Shown here in pieces: positions 50,004-58,512 of a DNA stretch of 64,000 bases. A program made the position numbers and the translations under genes. This DNA comes from an uncultured Lachnospiraceae bacterium (lineage in GTDB: Bacteria > Bacillota > Clostridia > Lachnospirales > Lachnospiraceae), in assembly GCA_910579805.1 (NCBI GenBank), contig CAJTWM010000002.1, forward strand, positions 62,001-126,000, read 5' to 3'. Every line of letters starts with the position of its first letter. Position 1 is the first letter of the stretch. Below the pieces are notes generated by a model. That model had not been told where the DNA came from and ran no database searches. It worked only from the letters and a program-made list of their open reading frames with translations.

Positions 50004-51623
50004 ATGCCAGCATTACAATATGAACTCATAAATCAAGAGAGAAAAATGCAGGAAACGAAAAAAAGAGTTGCCGCCTATTGCCGTGTTTCCACGGACAAGG
50101 AAGACCAAGCCAATTCTTTTGAAAGCCAACAGCGGTATTTCCGCCAGTATATCGAGGGTAATCCCGATTGGGAGCTTTATGCGATATTTGCCGATGAGGG
50201 CATCTCTGGAACGAACACAAAAAAGCGAAAAGAATTTAACCGTATGATTGACTGTGCAAAAAACGGTGATTTTGATTTGATTATTACAAAGGAGATTTCC
50301 CGTTTTGCGAGAAATACCCTTGATAGTATTTTCTATACCCGTGACCTTAAAAAGCAGGGTGTCGGCGTGATTTTTCTAAATGACAATATCAATACGTTAG
50401 ACGGCGATGCGGAGCTCCGCCTTGCCATTATGTCCTCTATCGCACAAGAGGAAAGCCGCAAGACTTCCGAGCGTGTCAAGTGGGGGCAGAAACGCCGTAT
50501 GGAGCAGGGCGTTGTATTTGGCCGCAGTATGCTTGGTTACGATGTAAAAGACGGAAAAATGACTGTCGACGAAGAGGGAGCGAAAATCGTCCGTCTTATC
50601 TTCCACAAGTTTGTGGACGAGGGAAAAGGTACGCATGTTATCGCCCGTGAGCTCCGGGAGGAAGGCATCGAGCCTATGCGGGGTAAGGAATGGCAGAATA
50701 CGGTTATTCTCCGCATCATCCGCAATGAAAAGTATTGCGGCGACTTAGTGCAGAAGAAAACCTATACGCCGGACTTCCTGTCCCATGAAAAGAAATACAA
50801 CCGGGGGCAGGAGGAATTTGTCATTATCAAAGACCATCACGAGCCGATTATCTCCCGTGAGCTTTTCGATAAAGCAAACCGCATTTTGGATGCAAAATCG
50901 CTTTCACAGGAGGGCAAGGCAAAACACAGCAGCCGCTATCCGTTCTCTGGGAAAATCAAATGCGGCAGATGCGGGGCAAGCTATGTCGCCCGATATAAGA
51001 CCCGCAAAGACGGAAGCAGATACAAGGCGTGGCGCTGCTATGAAGCTGCAAACCATGGCAGGCCGCATATTGACAGGGCAGGTAACAAGAAAGGCTGCCT
51101 TGGCGGGAGTATCCGTAATGAGGATGCGGTTTATTTATTGTATCTTGTCTGCAGGGAACTGAAAATTGACCGCCGGAAAATTGTCGATAATCTCACTAAG
51201 ACGGTCGATACAGTTATGCAGATAGATTTAAAGGGAAGAAGCGAGGGCGCTTTATCAGAAAAAATCGAGGAAACAGAGAAAAAACGTACAGGCCTTATAG
51301 ATCTTTATACAAGCGGCGACATAGACAAAAACGAATTTACGCTCCTAAGAGCCAAATATGACAAAGATATTGAAAAATTAAAATCTGCGATGGAGGGCGT
51401 TGAGTCACCGCAGACGAGGATCACAAAACGGCAGGAATTGACGGCAGATATAAAAAATGTCATTGACGAGCTGATTAACGGTATCCAATACGAAGATGAA
51501 TATTATGCCCGGATGCTTGATAAGATGGTAGTGGACGATAAAAATTATATAGACGTTTATTTAAAAATGTTGCCGTATAAGTGGAGATTTACGGCGGCGA
51601 AATATGAGCTCAAAGACGTTTGA
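50004..51623 (+). CDS. Large serine recombinase of element 2
   Basis: 539 residues from ATG 50004 (Shine-Dalgarno GGAGAGG). The resolvase domain has nucleophile Ser29 in YCRVSTDKEDQ, FADEGISGTNTKKR, ITKEISRFARNT and SIAQEESRKTSERV. The recombinase domain (about 175-290) has VDEEGAKIVRLIFH. The zinc ribbon has KIKCGRCGASYVAR, and a C-terminal coiled coil (about 410-470) ends it. It is clearly different from recombinase 1 in sequence, so the two elements entered cotJC independently. It lies 2.1 kb from the right boundary, not at the end. Confidence 0.93.
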   Translation: MPALQYELINQERKMQETKKRVAAYCRVSTDKEDQANSFESQQRYFRQYIEGNPDWELYAIFADEGISGTNTKKRKEFNRMIDCAKNGDFDLIITKEISRFARNTLDSIFYTRDLKKQGVGVIFLNDNINTLDGDAELRLAIMSSIAQEESRKTSERVKWGQKRRMEQGVVFGRSMLGYDVKDGKMTVDEEGAKIVRLIFHKFVDEGKGTHVIARELREEGIEPMRGKEWQNTVILRIIRNEKYCGDLVQKKTYTPDFLSHEKKYNRGQEEFVIIKDHHEPIISRELFDKANRILDAKSLSQEGKAKHSSRYPFSGKIKCGRCGASYVARYKTRKDGSRYKAWRCYEAANHGRPHIDRAGNKKGCLGGSIRNEDAVYLLYLVCRELKIDRRKIVDNLTKTVDTVMQIDLKGRSEGALSEKIEETEKKRTGLIDLYTSGDIDKNEFTLLRAKYDKDIEKLKSAMEGVESPQTRITKRQELTADIKNVIDELINGIQYEDEYYARMLDKMVVDDKNYIDVYLKMLPYKWRFTAAKYELKDV

Positions 51624-51700
51624 CACGGTGGTGATATCCATGATATAGTTAAGCCAATTATTTTTAGACCATTTTATAAAATAAATAGGGGGGTTAAAGA

Positions 51701-51742
51701 ATGCTTTTGAAAAATTTCGCATTTAAACCTTTTGTTATGTAA
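51701..51742 (+). CDS. Leader peptide (13 residues) upstream of the ABC exporter
   Basis: ATG 51701 follows GGGGGG by 7 bases and encodes MLLKNFAFKPFVM. Its stop is followed within 2 bases by the first arm of a large hairpin. Short ORF, strong Shine-Dalgarno and downstream terminator-like structure are the features of translation-controlled attenuators of ribosome-drug or transporter genes. Confidence 0.6.
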   Translation: MLLKNFAFKPFVM

Positions 51743-51744
51743 TG

Positions 51745-51826
51745 AGCTGTAAAATACGCAAACGGTGATTTCCTTAAGAGATAGCAATGCTATCTCCGTG
51801 TGTTGTGCGGTTTTACAGCTTTTTTA
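51745..51826 (+). promoter_or_regulatory. Attenuator/terminator hairpin before the ABC exporter
   Basis: AGCTGTAAAA (51745-51754) pairs with TTTTACAGCT (51811-51820), followed by a T-run. Inside are a second stem (CGCA...TGCG) and a perfect hairpin GAGATAGC-AAT-GCTATCTC (51778-51796). It ends 35 bases before the ABC gene. Ribosome stalling on the leader peptide could open it. Confidence 0.65.
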
Positions 51827-51860
51827 TGCCTAAAATTCATAACACGGAGGAAAACTTAAT

Positions 51861-53618
51861 ATGTTTAAAGGAATTGTGTTTTTTATAAAAAACGGTTGGA
51901 GATATGACAAAAGATATATTCTTTGGAGAGTGTTATACCAGTTCATCAACTCGCTGATACCGATTGTCGCCACAATAATGCCCAAATTAATCATTGATGA
52001 ATTGATGGGAAATCAGGAAATAAGCAGGCTGCTTGTGTACGTTTCCGTTTTGGTTCTCTATACTGCAACAGCGACCATATTCTCTGAATATTTTAATTGG
52101 GATGGATTTAGCAGACGATGCAGAGTAAACGCAGAGTTTGATAGTGACCTGCATAAACATTTGGCAGAGGCTGATTTTGAGAGATTAGAAGATCCGAATT
52201 TCTTAGATATGCAGAAAAGGGCTGAAAAGTTCTTATACTGTGATTGGCATGGATTTGGGTATTTGCTTGACTGTTCTTTGAATGCACTTGGACATATTTT
52301 GACACTAATTGGAATAGCTGCCATTATCGCTGCTATTGACTTCCGAATAGTGAGCTTGTTTTTTGTACTGATCATTTGTGGAGCATTCATTGAGAAAAAG
52401 GCTAAGCAAAATGCTATCAGATTGTCGGAAGGTATCATCAAAGACCAAAGAGGCTGGATGTATTATGCAAGTCTGTTTGAAGATCATAGTTTTGCAAAGG
52501 AGATTCGATTAAATTCTCTTGGAAAGTGGCTGCTTAACAGAGAGAGAAATTATTTTACAAAAGTAAATGAGAACCAAAAGAAACAAAATGACGGATTTAT
52601 GATCTCCGGTTTTTTTGGCGCAATTTTTACACTGGTTCAGCAGAGTGCAGCGTATGCTTATTTAATACATTGTGTGGTTAGCGGTACCATTTCAATCGGC
52701 TCGTTTACAATGTATACAGGTGCAGTTACATCATTTTCTGTTGCATTCCGTAAGGTGCTTGACAGTTTAATGGAAATCCGGGCGTATGACACTTATTATG
52801 AAAAACTGGACGAATATTTGAATTTACCTAAGACGCTACGCGGGGGCAGTGAACGGATCGATGCCAATAGAGCTCATTTTATTGAATTCAGGAATGTCAG
52901 CTTCAAGTATTCCGGCAGTGATACATATGCTTTAAAAGATGTTAGTATTACCATTCCCTTTGGTCAAAAGCTCTCTATTGTCGGTGAAAACGGTGCAGGA
53001 AAGTCAACATTTGTCAAATTGCTGACCAGAATGTATGATCCAACGGAAGGCGAGATTCTTTTGGATGGAGTGAATATTAAAAAAATAGACTATGATCAAT
53101 ATATGAGTTTTTTCTCATCAGTATTTCAGGATTACAGGCTGTTTTCGTTTTCCGTCAAAGATAATGTTGCACTTGCACAGCCTATGAACAAAGACAGAGT
53201 AAAAGAGATTCTTGAGTATGTAGGGTTTAATGAAAAATTATGCAGGCTGCAAAATGGTATTGATACTTCCGTTTTTAAGAATTTTGACGAGGAGGGATTT
53301 GAACCATCGGGGGGAGAAGGCCAGAAAATTGCTTTGGCGCGTGCTTTATATAAAGACGCACCTATTGTGCTGTTAGATGAACCGACCGCAGCTATGGATC
53401 CGAAAGCGGAATATGAACTTTATCAAAAATTTAACGAAATGGTTCAAGGAAAAACAGCAGTATATATTTCACATAGACTATCAAGTGCTAAATTCTGTGA
53501 TGTAATAGCGGTATTTAGCAAGGGACAAATCATTGAGTATGGTTCGCATGACGAACTGTATAGTAAAGGCGGGGTATATGCGGGGTTATTTTTAATGCAA
53601 TCTCAGTTTTATTGTTAG
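51861..53618 (+). CDS. ABC-type exporter, fused permease and ATPase
   Basis: 585 residues. N-terminal ABC membrane domain with about 6 spans (residues 20-320), then an ATPase (about 335-575). Walker A is GENGAGKST, the Q-loop FQDYRLFS, the signature PSGGEGQKIALARAL (Pro replaces the usual Leu in LSGGQ), Walker B IVLLDEPTAAMDP, and the H-loop SHRLSS. It forms a homodimer or pairs with another half. Substrate unknown; peptide or drug export is likely from the leader attenuator. Lower G+C than the host genes. Cargo of element 2. Confidence 0.9.
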   Translation: MFKGIVFFIKNGWRYDKRYILWRVLYQFINSLIPIVATIMPKLIIDELMGNQEISRLLVYVSVLVLYTATATIFSEYFNWDGFSRRCRVNAEFDSDLHKHLAEADFERLEDPNFLDMQKRAEKFLYCDWHGFGYLLDCSLNALGHILTLIGIAAIIAAIDFRIVSLFFVLIICGAFIEKKAKQNAIRLSEGIIKDQRGWMYYASLFEDHSFAKEIRLNSLGKWLLNRERNYFTKVNENQKKQNDGFMISGFFGAIFTLVQQSAAYAYLIHCVVSGTISIGSFTMYTGAVTSFSVAFRKVLDSLMEIRAYDTYYEKLDEYLNLPKTLRGGSERIDANRAHFIEFRNVSFKYSGSDTYALKDVSITIPFGQKLSIVGENGAGKSTFVKLLTRMYDPTEGEILLDGVNIKKIDYDQYMSFFSSVFQDYRLFSFSVKDNVALAQPMNKDRVKEILEYVGFNEKLCRLQNGIDTSVFKNFDEEGFEPSGGEGQKIALARALYKDAPIVLLDEPTAAMDPKAEYELYQKFNEMVQGKTAVYISHRLSSAKFCDVIAVFSKGQIIEYGSHDELYSKGGVYAGLFLMQSQFYC

Positions 53619-53630
53619 TGATTTATATGG

Positions 53631-53667
53631 AGAGCGTATAGAAACAAATCTATGCGCTCTATTTTAT
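53631..53667 (+). terminator. Terminator after the ABC exporter
   Basis: AGAGCGTATAGA (53631-53642), loop AACAAA, TCTATGCGCTCT (53649-53660), one wobble, then ATTTTAT. A second small hairpin CGCCC-GGTAT-GGGCG (53671-53685) lies near the element end. Confidence 0.8.
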
Positions 53668-53741
53668 ATACGCCCGGTATGGGCGCAATCTAATCGGTGA
53701 AAGTCCGTAACACGCTCTGATACCATTTCCGGGGCTTCTCT

Positions 53742-53927
53742 ACCAATATCTGTCAAAAGTCCCGCCACCTCATGATACGGCATAGTATAACGCTGGGAGA
53801 TATAACGCATGGATGCGGCTAATTCTCCGTCGGGGCCGCCAAACTGGCTGATGATTACCTGCGCGATATTGGCGTTGGTTTCTTTGATCCTTACCGGAAA
53901 CTGTAAACGTTTTTCATATTGCCACAT
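53742..53927 (-). CDS. cotJC: cotJC segment 1: N-terminal piece of the interrupted manganese catalase
   Basis: 62 codons, from MWQYEKRLQFPVRI to GLLTDIG. The start ATG 53927 lies 9 bases after GGAGG, located within the 3' end of cotJB. It contributes E35 (GGPDGELAAS), one of the five manganese ligands, so segment 2 alone cannot be an active catalase. Frame continues into element 2 for 25 unrelated residues and stops at 53664. The GGTA core at 53741-53744 recurs at 42663-42666. Confidence 0.9.
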
Positions 53928-53929
53928 AA

Positions 53930-54199
53930 TTAACAACCTCCTTCCCAAGGCATCGGGTCAAGCGCCCATAACCATTCTTTTCCGCATGCGTCGGCCGTAC
54001 TGAGCGTAAGAGGCGTAAATTTAGCGGCGTATTCCCGAAGAGCCTGATTGTGTCTTTTGGTCTGATGGGAAAAATAATCAATGGCGTCCCGGTCGAACGG
54101 ATGTGTGTCCAGATACTCTGTCATTTCAAACATAACAAAGCCGAGCGTATTAATCTCATTCATTAAGCGTTCCCGTTCTGACATAGAGTTATAATTCAT
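53930..54199 (-). CDS. cotJB: Spore coat protein CotJB
   Basis: 89 residues. MNEINTLGFVMFEMTEYLDTHP, then NQALREYAAKFTPLTL and WLWALDPMPWEGGC are the CotJB pattern. It is an inner-coat component whose deposition depends on CotJA/CotJC in Bacillus. Its ATG overlaps the cotJA stop (ATGA) and follows GGAAGGAGG. Its stop is immediately before cotJC. Confidence 0.92.
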   Translation of the reverse strand: MNYNSMSERERLMNEINTLGFVMFEMTEYLDTHPFDRDAIDYFSHQTKRHNQALREYAAKFTPLTLSTADACGKEWLWALDPMPWEGGC

Positions 54200-54366
54200 T
54201 TTTTCATCCTCCTTCCTACAAAGGGCTTGGTGAGTTCCGGAAAGATTGTGCCGATCTTTAAAGCTTCATCCAGATTTTCATAAATATGCGACATACGCTG
54301 AAATGGTACATAGGCCATTGCAATGGGAAAACGTTCGAAATATTCATCGAAATTATAATCCTTCAT
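54196..54366 (-). CDS. cotJA: Spore coat associated protein CotJA
   Basis: 56 residues. MKDYNFDEYFERFPIAMAYV, PFQRMSHIYENLDEALKIGTIFPELTKPF is the CotJA core. I place the start at ATG 54366 behind GAAAGGAATTTT; the longer frame upstream has no support. First gene of cotJA-cotJB-cotJC-sodC, expressed in the mother cell in Bacillus. Confidence 0.92.
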   Translation of the reverse strand: MKDYNFDEYFERFPIAMAYVPFQRMSHIYENLDEALKIGTIFPELTKPFVGRRMKK

Positions 54367-54402
54367 AAAATTCCTTTCATAATGTAAGTATTTCTTTAAT
54401 AG

Positions 54403-54432
54403 TATAGTATGGTGGAACTTTGCACATGTTTC
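54403..54432 (-). promoter_or_regulatory. Possible mother-cell promoter of the cotJ operon
   Basis: On the minus strand CATACTAT (54411-54404) matches the sigma-E -10 (CATACAMT) nearly fully, and CATACTATA also fits the sigma-K -10. The -35 14 bases upstream (GAAACAT) is weak. It is located 37 bases before cotJA. cotJ is sigma-E controlled in Bacillus. Confidence 0.45.
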
Positions 54433-54543
54433 CCCATTTTCCCTTTTAAAATGATCATGGCCGGTAATATTGCCGGTCGGCTGTCCGTTTTCAAACACGC
54501 TTTAGAGCGGAAACGGATTAAAATGTTATTTTTTCAGGTTCTA

Positions 54544-54572
54544 TTGACAGGGATTGACGGCAGGATTATAAT
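54544..54572 (+). promoter_or_regulatory. Perfect sigma-A consensus promoter of feoAB
   Basis: TTGACA (54544-54549), 17-bp spacer, TATAAT (54567-54572). It fires divergently from cotJ. Confidence 0.9.
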
Positions 54573-54586
54573 TATGCTGAAAATAT

Positions 54587-54601
54587 TGAGAATCATTATC
54601 A
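54587..54601 (+). promoter_or_regulatory. Fur box before feoA
   Basis: TGAGAATCATTATCA matches the 7-1-7 Fur consensus TGATAATNATTATCA at all but one position. It lies 15 bases downstream of the -10, where bound Fur-Fe would block the start. Expected effect: feoAB on only when iron is scarce. Confidence 0.85.
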
Positions 54602-54617
54602 ATAGCGAGGCGGAAAA

Positions 54618-54857
54618 ATGACATTATTTGAAGCAAAGAAGGATGAATCCTATATTGTAAAGGGAGTATTTGTGGAAGAGGCGGTCACAAGGAGACTGCA
54701 GGCGCTGGGGTTAAATGACGGAACCGTTATCACCGTATTGAACCGCAAGAAAAAGGGAGCCTTGATCATTAAAGTGAGAGGAACGCGGCTTGCGCTCGGA
54801 AAGCATATTGCGTCAAGCATCGAAGTGGACGGGGCAGACGAAAGGGAAAGGGTTTAG
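54618..54857 (+). CDS. feoA: FeoA, ferrous iron transport accessory protein
   Basis: 79 residues, SH3-like fold of the FeoA family: VEEAVTRRLQALGLNDGTVITVL and RGTRLALGKHIASSIEV. It is a small cytoplasmic partner of FeoB. It ends 11 bases before feoB and sits just downstream of the Fur box, so both genes respond to iron. Confidence 0.93.
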   Translation: MTLFEAKKDESYIVKGVFVEEAVTRRLQALGLNDGTVITVLNRKKKGALIIKVRGTRLALGKHIASSIEVDGADERERV

Positions 54858-54868
54858 AGGAGACGGTT

Positions 54869-56866
54869 ATGGAAAAAAATCAGATACATGTGGCATTCGT
54901 AGGAAACCCGAATTGCGGAAAGACCACGCTTTTTAATGCAGTGACAGGTTCCAAACTAAAAGTGGCAAACTGGCCGGGCGTGACCGTAGAAAAGGTAGAA
55001 GGTCAGGCAGAATATGAAGGATTTCAACTGACGCTTGTCGATACGCCGGGGATCTATTCCCTTACCTGCTATACGATAGAAGAAAAAGTGACGAGAAAAT
55101 GTGTGATGGATGACGATATTGACGTGATCATCAACATTGTCGATGCATCTTCGTTAGAAAGAAACCTTTATCTTACCATGCAGCTTTTAGAACTTGGCAA
55201 GCCGGTAGTTTTGGCCTTGAATATGATGGATATCGTAGAAGAGAGGGGGATGGAGATCGACCTTCACAGGCTTCCTGAACTCTTGGGCGATATTCCGGTA
55301 GTGCCGGTATCGGCGGCCAAAAGGAAGGGGCTTGATATTTTACTTCATGCAGTCGTACATCACTATGAGGAAGGTCCTCATGGGATCGTACTTTATTATG
55401 AGGAAGAGATTGAGAATAAGATTGCCAAGCTGGAAGTGATGATGCAGGCCAGATATCCGTCCCACTCCTCGGCAAGGTGGCATGCGATCAAGCTGCTGGA
55501 GGAAGACGAAGAGGTGAAGAAGGAACATCCCATCCAGATAACGGACATTGTTCCTAAAAGCTATGAAAAGGAAATTATTAGCAGAAAATATGCTTATATT
55601 GAAATGATCGTAAAAGAGGTACTCTTCAGAAGAGCCGGAAAAAAAGCGAATACGGATAAGATCGATCATATTTTAACGCATCCGGTATTAGGAGTACCGA
55701 TGTTTTTATGTATCATGGCTTTTGTATTTTTTCTTACCTTTATGGTGGGAGATGCGCTGAAAGGTGTATTTGAAACGGGACTTGGAGTTTTTTCCGACGC
55801 GGTGGGCGGATTTTTGGAAGGGCTTTCCGTTTCGGACTGGCTGGTTTCTTTGATCGTGGAAGGGATCATAGCCGGAGTCGGAGGGATCCTGACCTTTATA
55901 CCGAATATATTCATTCTGTTTTTAGCCCTTGCCGTGTTGGAAGACAGCGGATATATGTCAAGAGTAGCATATGTTATGGATCATATCATGGGAAAGGTGG
56001 GGCTTTCGGGAAAGGCCTTTCTGCCGATGATACTGGGCTTCGGCTGTACCGTACCGGCGATTATGGCGACAAGGGCTTTGGAAACGGAGCGGGACAGGAG
56101 AAGGACGATGTGGATCACGCCTTTTATGTCCTGTTCGGCCAGACTTCCTATCTATGTCCTTTTTTCGGGCATGTTTTTTGAAAAAAGCGCGGGTCTTGTG
56201 GCCTTTTCCATGTATGTGACCGGCATGGCGATCGCCATTTTAACGGCGCTTATCATGAATAAGTTAAGCAGGGGGGAAGAAAACAATTCGCTTTTGATAG
56301 AACTGCCGGAATATAAAAGGCCGAATGCGAGGACAATCCGCATCTACGTATGGAATAAGCTGAAGGATTATCTGTCAAAAGCGGGAACGACCATTTTTAT
56401 TGCTTCTATTGTTTTGTGGTTTGTTTTAAACTTTGGCCTGACCGGAATGGTGGAAGAACCGGCGGACAGTTTCGGCGCAATGATAGGAAAACTGCTTGTA
56501 CCGGTGCTTGCTCCGGCAGGGTTAGGCATGTGGCAGATCGGAGTGGCCCTGATCTCGGGCATTTCTGCAAAAGAAGTTGTGGTATCTGGTTTTGCAGTGC
56601 TTTTCGGGGTGACAAATGCCAATTCTTCCGCAGGAATGGAGACTGTACTGGCCAATATCCATGCGATAGATCCGTCGTTTGGCCCTCTTAACGCCTATTG
56701 CCTTATGCTGTTTTGCCTGTTGTATGTACCGTGTATAGCCAGTATGGCGACGATTAAAAAGGAAAGCGGTTCATGGGCGTTTACGTTAAAACTGCTTGCA
56801 TTTGAGCTTTTCCTTGCATGGGGAGTTTCCGTACTGGTCTATCAGCTTGGCAGTTTGTTTTTGTGA
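54869..56866 (+). CDS. feoB: FeoB, ferrous iron transporter with GTPase domain
   Basis: 665 residues. N-terminal G-domain: G1 GNPNCGKTTLF, G3 DTPGIYSL, G4 NMMD. A helical linker follows (about 165-260), then a membrane domain of about 8 spans with the two gate motifs, LGFGCTVPAIMATRALETERDRR and a LYVPCIASM Cys gate near the C-terminus. It imports Fe2+. Anaerobes rely on it since ferrous iron dominates. No FeoC gene follows. Confidence 0.96.
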   Translation: MEKNQIHVAFVGNPNCGKTTLFNAVTGSKLKVANWPGVTVEKVEGQAEYEGFQLTLVDTPGIYSLTCYTIEEKVTRKCVMDDDIDVIINIVDASSLERNLYLTMQLLELGKPVVLALNMMDIVEERGMEIDLHRLPELLGDIPVVPVSAAKRKGLDILLHAVVHHYEEGPHGIVLYYEEEIENKIAKLEVMMQARYPSHSSARWHAIKLLEEDEEVKKEHPIQITDIVPKSYEKEIISRKYAYIEMIVKEVLFRRAGKKANTDKIDHILTHPVLGVPMFLCIMAFVFFLTFMVGDALKGVFETGLGVFSDAVGGFLEGLSVSDWLVSLIVEGIIAGVGGILTFIPNIFILFLALAVLEDSGYMSRVAYVMDHIMGKVGLSGKAFLPMILGFGCTVPAIMATRALETERDRRRTMWITPFMSCSARLPIYVLFSGMFFEKSAGLVAFSMYVTGMAIAILTALIMNKLSRGEENNSLLIELPEYKRPNARTIRIYVWNKLKDYLSKAGTTIFIASIVLWFVLNFGLTGMVEEPADSFGAMIGKLLVPVLAPAGLGMWQIGVALISGISAKEVVVSGFAVLFGVTNANSSAGMETVLANIHAIDPSFGPLNAYCLMLFCLLYVPCIASMATIKKESGSWAFTLKLLAFELFLAWGVSVLVYQLGSLFL

Positions 56867-56993
56867 AAAGTCTTGATTTCCAAGTCCGTTTATGTAAAAA
56901 TAGAAACTGTCTGATAACATTGTTTTTGGAAATGACGGTAATTAAATAACAAATGTTCTTAAATAAATGATATCAAGCAGAACGGAGGAGACT

Positions 56994-58478
56994 ATGAGAG
57001 GGATCGATACGCAGGTAAGGAAACTTCGGCGCCGTGTATTTAAAGAAATTGCGGATCTTGCATATAATTCCAAGGATCTGATCAACGACGTAGAAGCGCT
57101 GCCCTATAAAATAGTAGATTATGACGAGCCGGAATACAGAGAAAGCGTATATAGGGAGCGGGCCATTGTCCGTGAAAGGATCCGTCTGGCGATGGGAATG
57201 AGCCTAAGGCCGGAAAATGTGCCGGTACATGCTACGCAGGGCATGGAAGAAACAAATATTGCGGAAAAATATTATGAACCGCCTCTTATGCAGGTCATTC
57301 CTTCCGCATGTAATGCCTGTCCGGAGAACCGGTATGAGGTAACGAATAAATGTATGGGTTGCATTGCCCATCCTTGCAGGGAAGTCTGTCCGAGGGACGC
57401 CATTTCCATGGTGAACGGAAAGTCCGTGATCGATCAGGATAAATGCATTAAATGCGGAAAATGCAAGTCTGTCTGCCCTTATGACGCTATTTCCCATCAG
57501 GTACGCCCGTGCGCTGCGGCCTGCGGCGTGGGGGCTATTAAGAACGACCGTCTGGAAAGAGCCGTTATTGATAATGAAGTGTGCGTTTCCTGCGGTATGT
57601 GTATGGTGAGCTGCCCTTTTGGAGCCATTGCGGATAAGTCTCAGATCTTTCAGCTGATTCGTGCGCTGCAGTCGGGAAAAAAGATCATTGCGCAGGTGGC
57701 TCCGGCCTTTGTCGGACAGTTTGGCCCGAAAGTTACGCCGGAAATGTTTAAAGCGGCGTTAAAAGAACTGGGCTTTGCAGAGGTTTATGAAACGGCGATC
57801 GGCGCGGATCTGGGAGCCATGGCGGAAGCGAAGCATTATGTGGAGCAGGTAGCCAGCGGCAAACAGCCGTTCAGCCTGACTTCCTGCTGTCCGTCCTGGT
57901 CCGTGCTTGCTAAGAAATTTTTCCCGGAGACGATGGATAAGATATCCAATGAACTTACGCCCATGGTAGCGACGGCGAGGATCATTAAGGAGGAGCATCC
58001 GGATGCAGGCGTGGTGTTTATCGGTCCCTGCGCATCCAAAAAACTGGAGGCTTCAAGAAGAACGATCCGCTCGGACGTGGATTTTGTGATCACTTTTGAA
58101 GAGCTTTCGGGAATGTTCGAGGCAAAGGGCATTGATTTGGGCGGCATCGATACGGAGGAAACGATGGAGGATGCCACCGGCGCAGGACGGGGATACGGCG
58201 TGGCCGGAGGTGTGGCCAGTGCCATTGAAGAGTGCATTCAGGAGTATTATCCTGATGTGGACGTGCATATCGAACATGCGGAAAGTCTTTCCGAATGTAA
58301 GAAGATCCTGATGTTAGCAAAAGCGGGAAAGAAAAACGGCTGTCTGATAGAAGGGATGGCATGTCCGGGCGGCTGCGTCGCGGGCGCGGGTACTAATATC
58401 GCCGTTCCACAGGCGGCAAAAGAGCTTGCGGAATTTAAGAAAAAGGCGCAAAAGCGTCTGCCGGATAAAGAAAATTAG
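56994..58478 (+). CDS. [FeFe] hydrogenase, 4Fe-4S dicluster type (group B-like)
   Basis: About 494 residues. A ~90-residue N-terminal region precedes ferredoxin-like clusters (CIAHPCREVCP, CIKCGKCKSVCP, CVSCGMCMVSCPFGA). The H-cluster domain has motif L1 SLTSCCPSWSVLAKKFFPE, L2 VFIGPCASKKLEA, and L3 EGMACPGGCVAGAG. It makes or consumes H2 with ferredoxin as electron partner. No NADH-binding subunits or maturases (hydEFG) are adjacent. Start ATG 56994 is 3 bases after GGAGGAG. Group assignment (B rather than A) rests on the domain layout and is tentative. Confidence 0.88.
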   Translation: MRGIDTQVRKLRRRVFKEIADLAYNSKDLINDVEALPYKIVDYDEPEYRESVYRERAIVRERIRLAMGMSLRPENVPVHATQGMEETNIAEKYYEPPLMQVIPSACNACPENRYEVTNKCMGCIAHPCREVCPRDAISMVNGKSVIDQDKCIKCGKCKSVCPYDAISHQVRPCAAACGVGAIKNDRLERAVIDNEVCVSCGMCMVSCPFGAIADKSQIFQLIRALQSGKKIIAQVAPAFVGQFGPKVTPEMFKAALKELGFAEVYETAIGADLGAMAEAKHYVEQVASGKQPFSLTSCCPSWSVLAKKFFPETMDKISNELTPMVATARIIKEEHPDAGVVFIGPCASKKLEASRRTIRSDVDFVITFEELSGMFEAKGIDLGGIDTEETMEDATGAGRGYGVAGGVASAIEECIQEYYPDVDVHIEHAESLSECKKILMLAKAGKKNGCLIEGMACPGGCVAGAGTNIAVPQAAKELAEFKKKAQKRLPDKEN

Positions 58479-58512
58479 ACAGATGATTTAACAGAAAGGC
58501 ATGGTTACGATT

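Larger units (their letters stand above)
42663..53740. mobile_element. Intervening element 2 (11.1 kb) inside cotJC, skin-like
   Basis: Bounded by TACC (GGTA on the cotJC strand) at 42663-42666 and 53741-53744, within ATAT-N-GGTA on both sides. Contents, all on +: a short ORF, AraC-type regulator, a conserved small protein, a 1591-residue secreted protein, a 66-residue protein, a large serine recombinase, a leader peptide with attenuator, and an ABC exporter. No conjugation or phage genes. Removing 11,078 bp joins TDIG to TEEL in frame. Confidence 0.85.

Noticed and set aside
53664..53741. Minus-strand extension of cotJC segment 1 (REAPEMVSER...)
   Set aside because: Not CotJC-like; it is element 2 sequence read until a chance stop.
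54478..54500. Second copy of the MITE end (TTTTCAAACACG...)
   Set aside because: Only about 12 bases match, with no partner end; probably chance or a short hairpin of its own.
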